This document shows, piece after piece, positions 62,283 to 64,000 of a DNA stretch of 64,000 bases. The notes beneath the pieces were generated by a model, which did no database searches, was not told the origin of the DNA, and saw only the letters and a list, made by a program, of their open reading frames with translations. The stretch is from positions 19,135,260-19,199,259 of the forward strand of contig NC_065530.1 of assembly GCF_020184175.1 (NCBI RefSeq), given 5' to 3'. The stretch is from Aphis gossypii (taxonomy: Eukaryota > Arthropoda > Insecta > Hemiptera > Aphididae). A program made the position numbers and the translations under genes. Numbering within the stretch: the first letter of the stretch is position 1; every line of letters begins with the position of its first letter.

Positions 62283-62711
62283 TTATTCTAATGAACTCAA
62301 CATAAGTAGTTGTTTTAAAACTTTAGTTTGACTCGTTTCCCGGATTTCACCAGCTAAAAACATTTCGTCTACCACAGTGTATACCTTGTAGAAGTTGAAA
62401 ACAAGATCTAGTTCACAAACGTTGTGGAAATATTCGTTGAGGACTTCGACAAAATTATGAATGGCCTCCAGATAACACAGATTGTTATCGCCCACATCCA
62501 CGCAGATGCAAAAATATAATCCAGCGTACCTTCTATAAATTATTTTGAAGTTTCTGAATTCTACAAAATTCGTATGTTTAGCATCTCTGACAGTTACAAC
62601 TGCGTGCACTTCTTCGATAAGCTTTTGTTTCTCGTCATCATCAAAGTTCATATACCATTTGGCTAGTCTTGTTTTTCCAGCTCTGTTTTGTATTAGAATG
62701 AAACGGATCAT
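62283..62711 (-). CDS. AP2S1: AP-2 complex subunit sigma, intronless
   Basis: A single uninterrupted frame of 142 codons, reading from 62711 to the TAA at 62283. It begins MIRFILIQNRAGKTRLAKWY and carries FDDDEKQKLIEEVHAVV, FRNFKIIYRRYAGLYFC, HNFVEVLNEYFHNVCELDLV and EIRETSQTKVLKQLL. This is the full length and motif order of the clathrin adaptor sigma-2 chain, with Arg15, which contacts dileucine sorting signals, in place. AP-2 links cargo and clathrin at the plasma membrane. The start was chosen by family; the frame stays open for 19 further codons to an ATG at 62768, an extension I regard as untranslated. There is no intron, frameshift or premature stop. It lies antisense downstream of PLC-gamma exon 5. 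Confidence 0.96.
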   Translation of the reverse strand: MIRFILIQNRAGKTRLAKWYMNFDDDEKQKLIEEVHAVVTVRDAKHTNFVEFRNFKIIYRRYAGLYFCICVDVGDNNLCYLEAIHNFVEVLNEYFHNVCELDLVFNFYKVYTVVDEMFLAGEIRETSQTKVLKQLLMLSSLE

Positions 62712-63020
62712 TTTGAAGTATTCTATGAGTAAAATATAACGAAACAAAACGCGTAGGTAACGAATCAAATAACAAAAACCAAAAACCGCGTCAACTAAAA
62801 ATCAATACCAAGTTATATAGACTCTGGACTGTAAACCGTGAACATAGTTCATACAATATACATACTGCAACTGCATTGGATAATATATATATATATATAT
62901 ATCATTGAATCATTCACCGCGACCGTGGCTCGTCTTCCAAATGGCAACCACTGATAACTGATAACAGTTTTCGTTCGTTTTCAGTTTTTAAATTTCCGTT
63001 CCTAATTTCTTTTACTTTGT
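62712..63020 (-). promoter_or_regulatory. 5' flank of AP-2 sigma
   Basis: It contains a (TA)n tract at about 62883-62902 and a GC-richer stretch at 62915-62960 (CACCGCGACCGTGGCTCG). No TATA box or initiator can be assigned with confidence, but the CpG-bearing patch is the best promoter candidate. Confidence 0.35.
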
Positions 63021-64000
63021 ATTCTGTAAGATTTGAATGGTTCAACTTACACTACAACGTCAGTAAATTACTTTGTTACTTATTAGTCGATATTATTAGA
63101 ATATTCAACATTTAGAACTTCGATTTTCAAAGTATTTTTTCGGTATTTCGGTATTGGATTTGGATAATTGAAAATCGGTGTCTACGATTCCATAGCTATG
63201 GACATACTGAATTAATATGACATGTATTGATGCATTCATATTTATATATATATATATATATATTAATACTAATATTACTAATTGTAATAAATCTAATTAT
63301 TATGCCACAATTATAAATTAATTTCTATCAGTAATCGTATTATTTATTTAAATAAATAAAAGTAAAATACTATATTGAAATTTTACTTTTTTATTTTGTG
63401 TTTACTATAAATTCACACTATACACATATTATGTATTATTTATTGAGACTTAACAAAAGAAAAATATCTACTTTAAGAAGGTGCATCATTAAACATTTTT
63501 TCTCTGTCTTACACACATAGAATATATTAAAAACCATTTTGTATTTCACTAATCGAGATTAAATTATTTTAATTTAGGTATTATTACAAAACTATAAAAA
63601 AAAAAAAAAAAAATAGGTATGTTTTTGGTTTTATCAAAGCAATTTTTTAAAAAAAAATATTTAATTTTATAATTTTTTTAGTTATTGATAAATAATAATT
63701 CATAACTCTATTAGAAATAAAAATATTTAAAACGATTCAGATAAATCACAGAAAGTAGTATTTTATTAATGTTTATAATAGGTTATAGTCTTATAGATAA
63801 ATATGCTGTGTTTTTTGAAATAGTAGGTTCTTTTGTTTATTTAAAATTTAACTAATTTAAAAATTGTTTTTTTTTCTGTTTTATAAATAAATAACAACAA
63901 AATGAATATTTTTGAATTTTTAAGTGTTTTTTTGAAAAATCAAAAAGAAAAAATTATGTGGTTTTTCAGGTTTTTTTACTTATTTTTTATTTTAGACCAT
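63021..64000. other. AT-rich DNA, probably PLC-gamma intron
   Basis: No PLC-gamma exon or other gene was recognised. (TA)n tract at about 63240-63262 and an A-run near 63597-63613. If PLC-gamma is intact, this is intron sequence beyond exon 5. Confidence 0.55.

Noticed and set aside
1..64000. tRNA, rRNA, CRISPR, bacterial operon or viral genes
   Set aside because: Looked for and not seen; all recognisable coding sequence is animal-type and intron-containing, apart from AP-2 sigma and retroelement remnants.

Overview
The window looks like nuclear DNA of an insect, most probably an aphid (Hemiptera). The base composition is very AT-rich. Genes are split by GT-AG introns of about 70 bp to 8 kb. 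Exons encode animal proteins (PLC-gamma, AP-2 sigma, a DNAJC22/Wurst-like protein, a CCCH zinc-finger protein and an ankyrin protein). Introns and spacers are dense with small hAT-like inverted-repeat elements, LINE remnants and the recurring word GGTACCTA. The aphid assignment is inference from style and gene content. I see no bacterial genes, operons, CRISPR arrays, tRNAs or rRNAs.

Layout. (1) 1-9.7 kb: AT-rich, no gene seen; one possible MITE, one copy of a dispersed repeat and a (GT)n tract. (2) 9.8-33.6 kb, plus strand: an ankyrin-repeat gene resembling ANKRD33/ANKRD33B. Seven exons are supported (14628-33560), and a GC-richer first exon at 10069-10294 is phase-compatible. Its last exon (32989-33560) is strikingly GC-rich. 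Its introns carry LINE and inverted-repeat remnants. (3) 33.6-38.8 kb: 3' flank with a 303-bp hAT-like MITE. (4) 38.8-46.2 kb, minus strand: a five-exon TM2 + J-domain membrane protein (DNAJC22/Wurst), 397 aa, with a CpG-rich promoter at 46.16-46.6 kb and a GC-rich island of unknown nature in intron 1. (5) 46.6-53.3 kb: repeat-rich spacer with hAT remnants and two TIR elements (50.94-51.68 and 51.75-52.94 kb). (6) 53.36-56.54 kb, plus strand: six exons of a nuclear CCCH zinc-finger protein (ZC3H4/6/8-like), 5' end not found, with a triplicated acidic module and a GC-AG intron. (7) 56.8-58.2 kb: nested repeats, including a 246-bp MITE with a 9-bp target duplication. (8) 58.96-61.86 kb, plus strand: the first five exons of phospholipase C gamma (PH domain and EF-hand region); the gene presumably continues past the window. 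(9) 62.28-62.71 kb, minus strand: an intronless, intact AP-2 sigma gene lying antisense downstream of PLC-gamma exon 5, probably nested in a PLC-gamma intron.

The genes are independent single-copy style eukaryotic genes, not an operon. Two of them, the Wurst-like protein and AP-2 sigma, belong to clathrin-mediated endocytosis. PLC-gamma acts downstream of receptor tyrosine kinases. I see no reason to read the window as one system. The most interesting points are the intronless antisense AP-2 sigma gene, the internally duplicated zinc-finger gene, the GC-rich last exon of the ankyrin gene, and the clearly bounded mobile elements. All identifications come from reading translated exons against remembered family features; no search was run.
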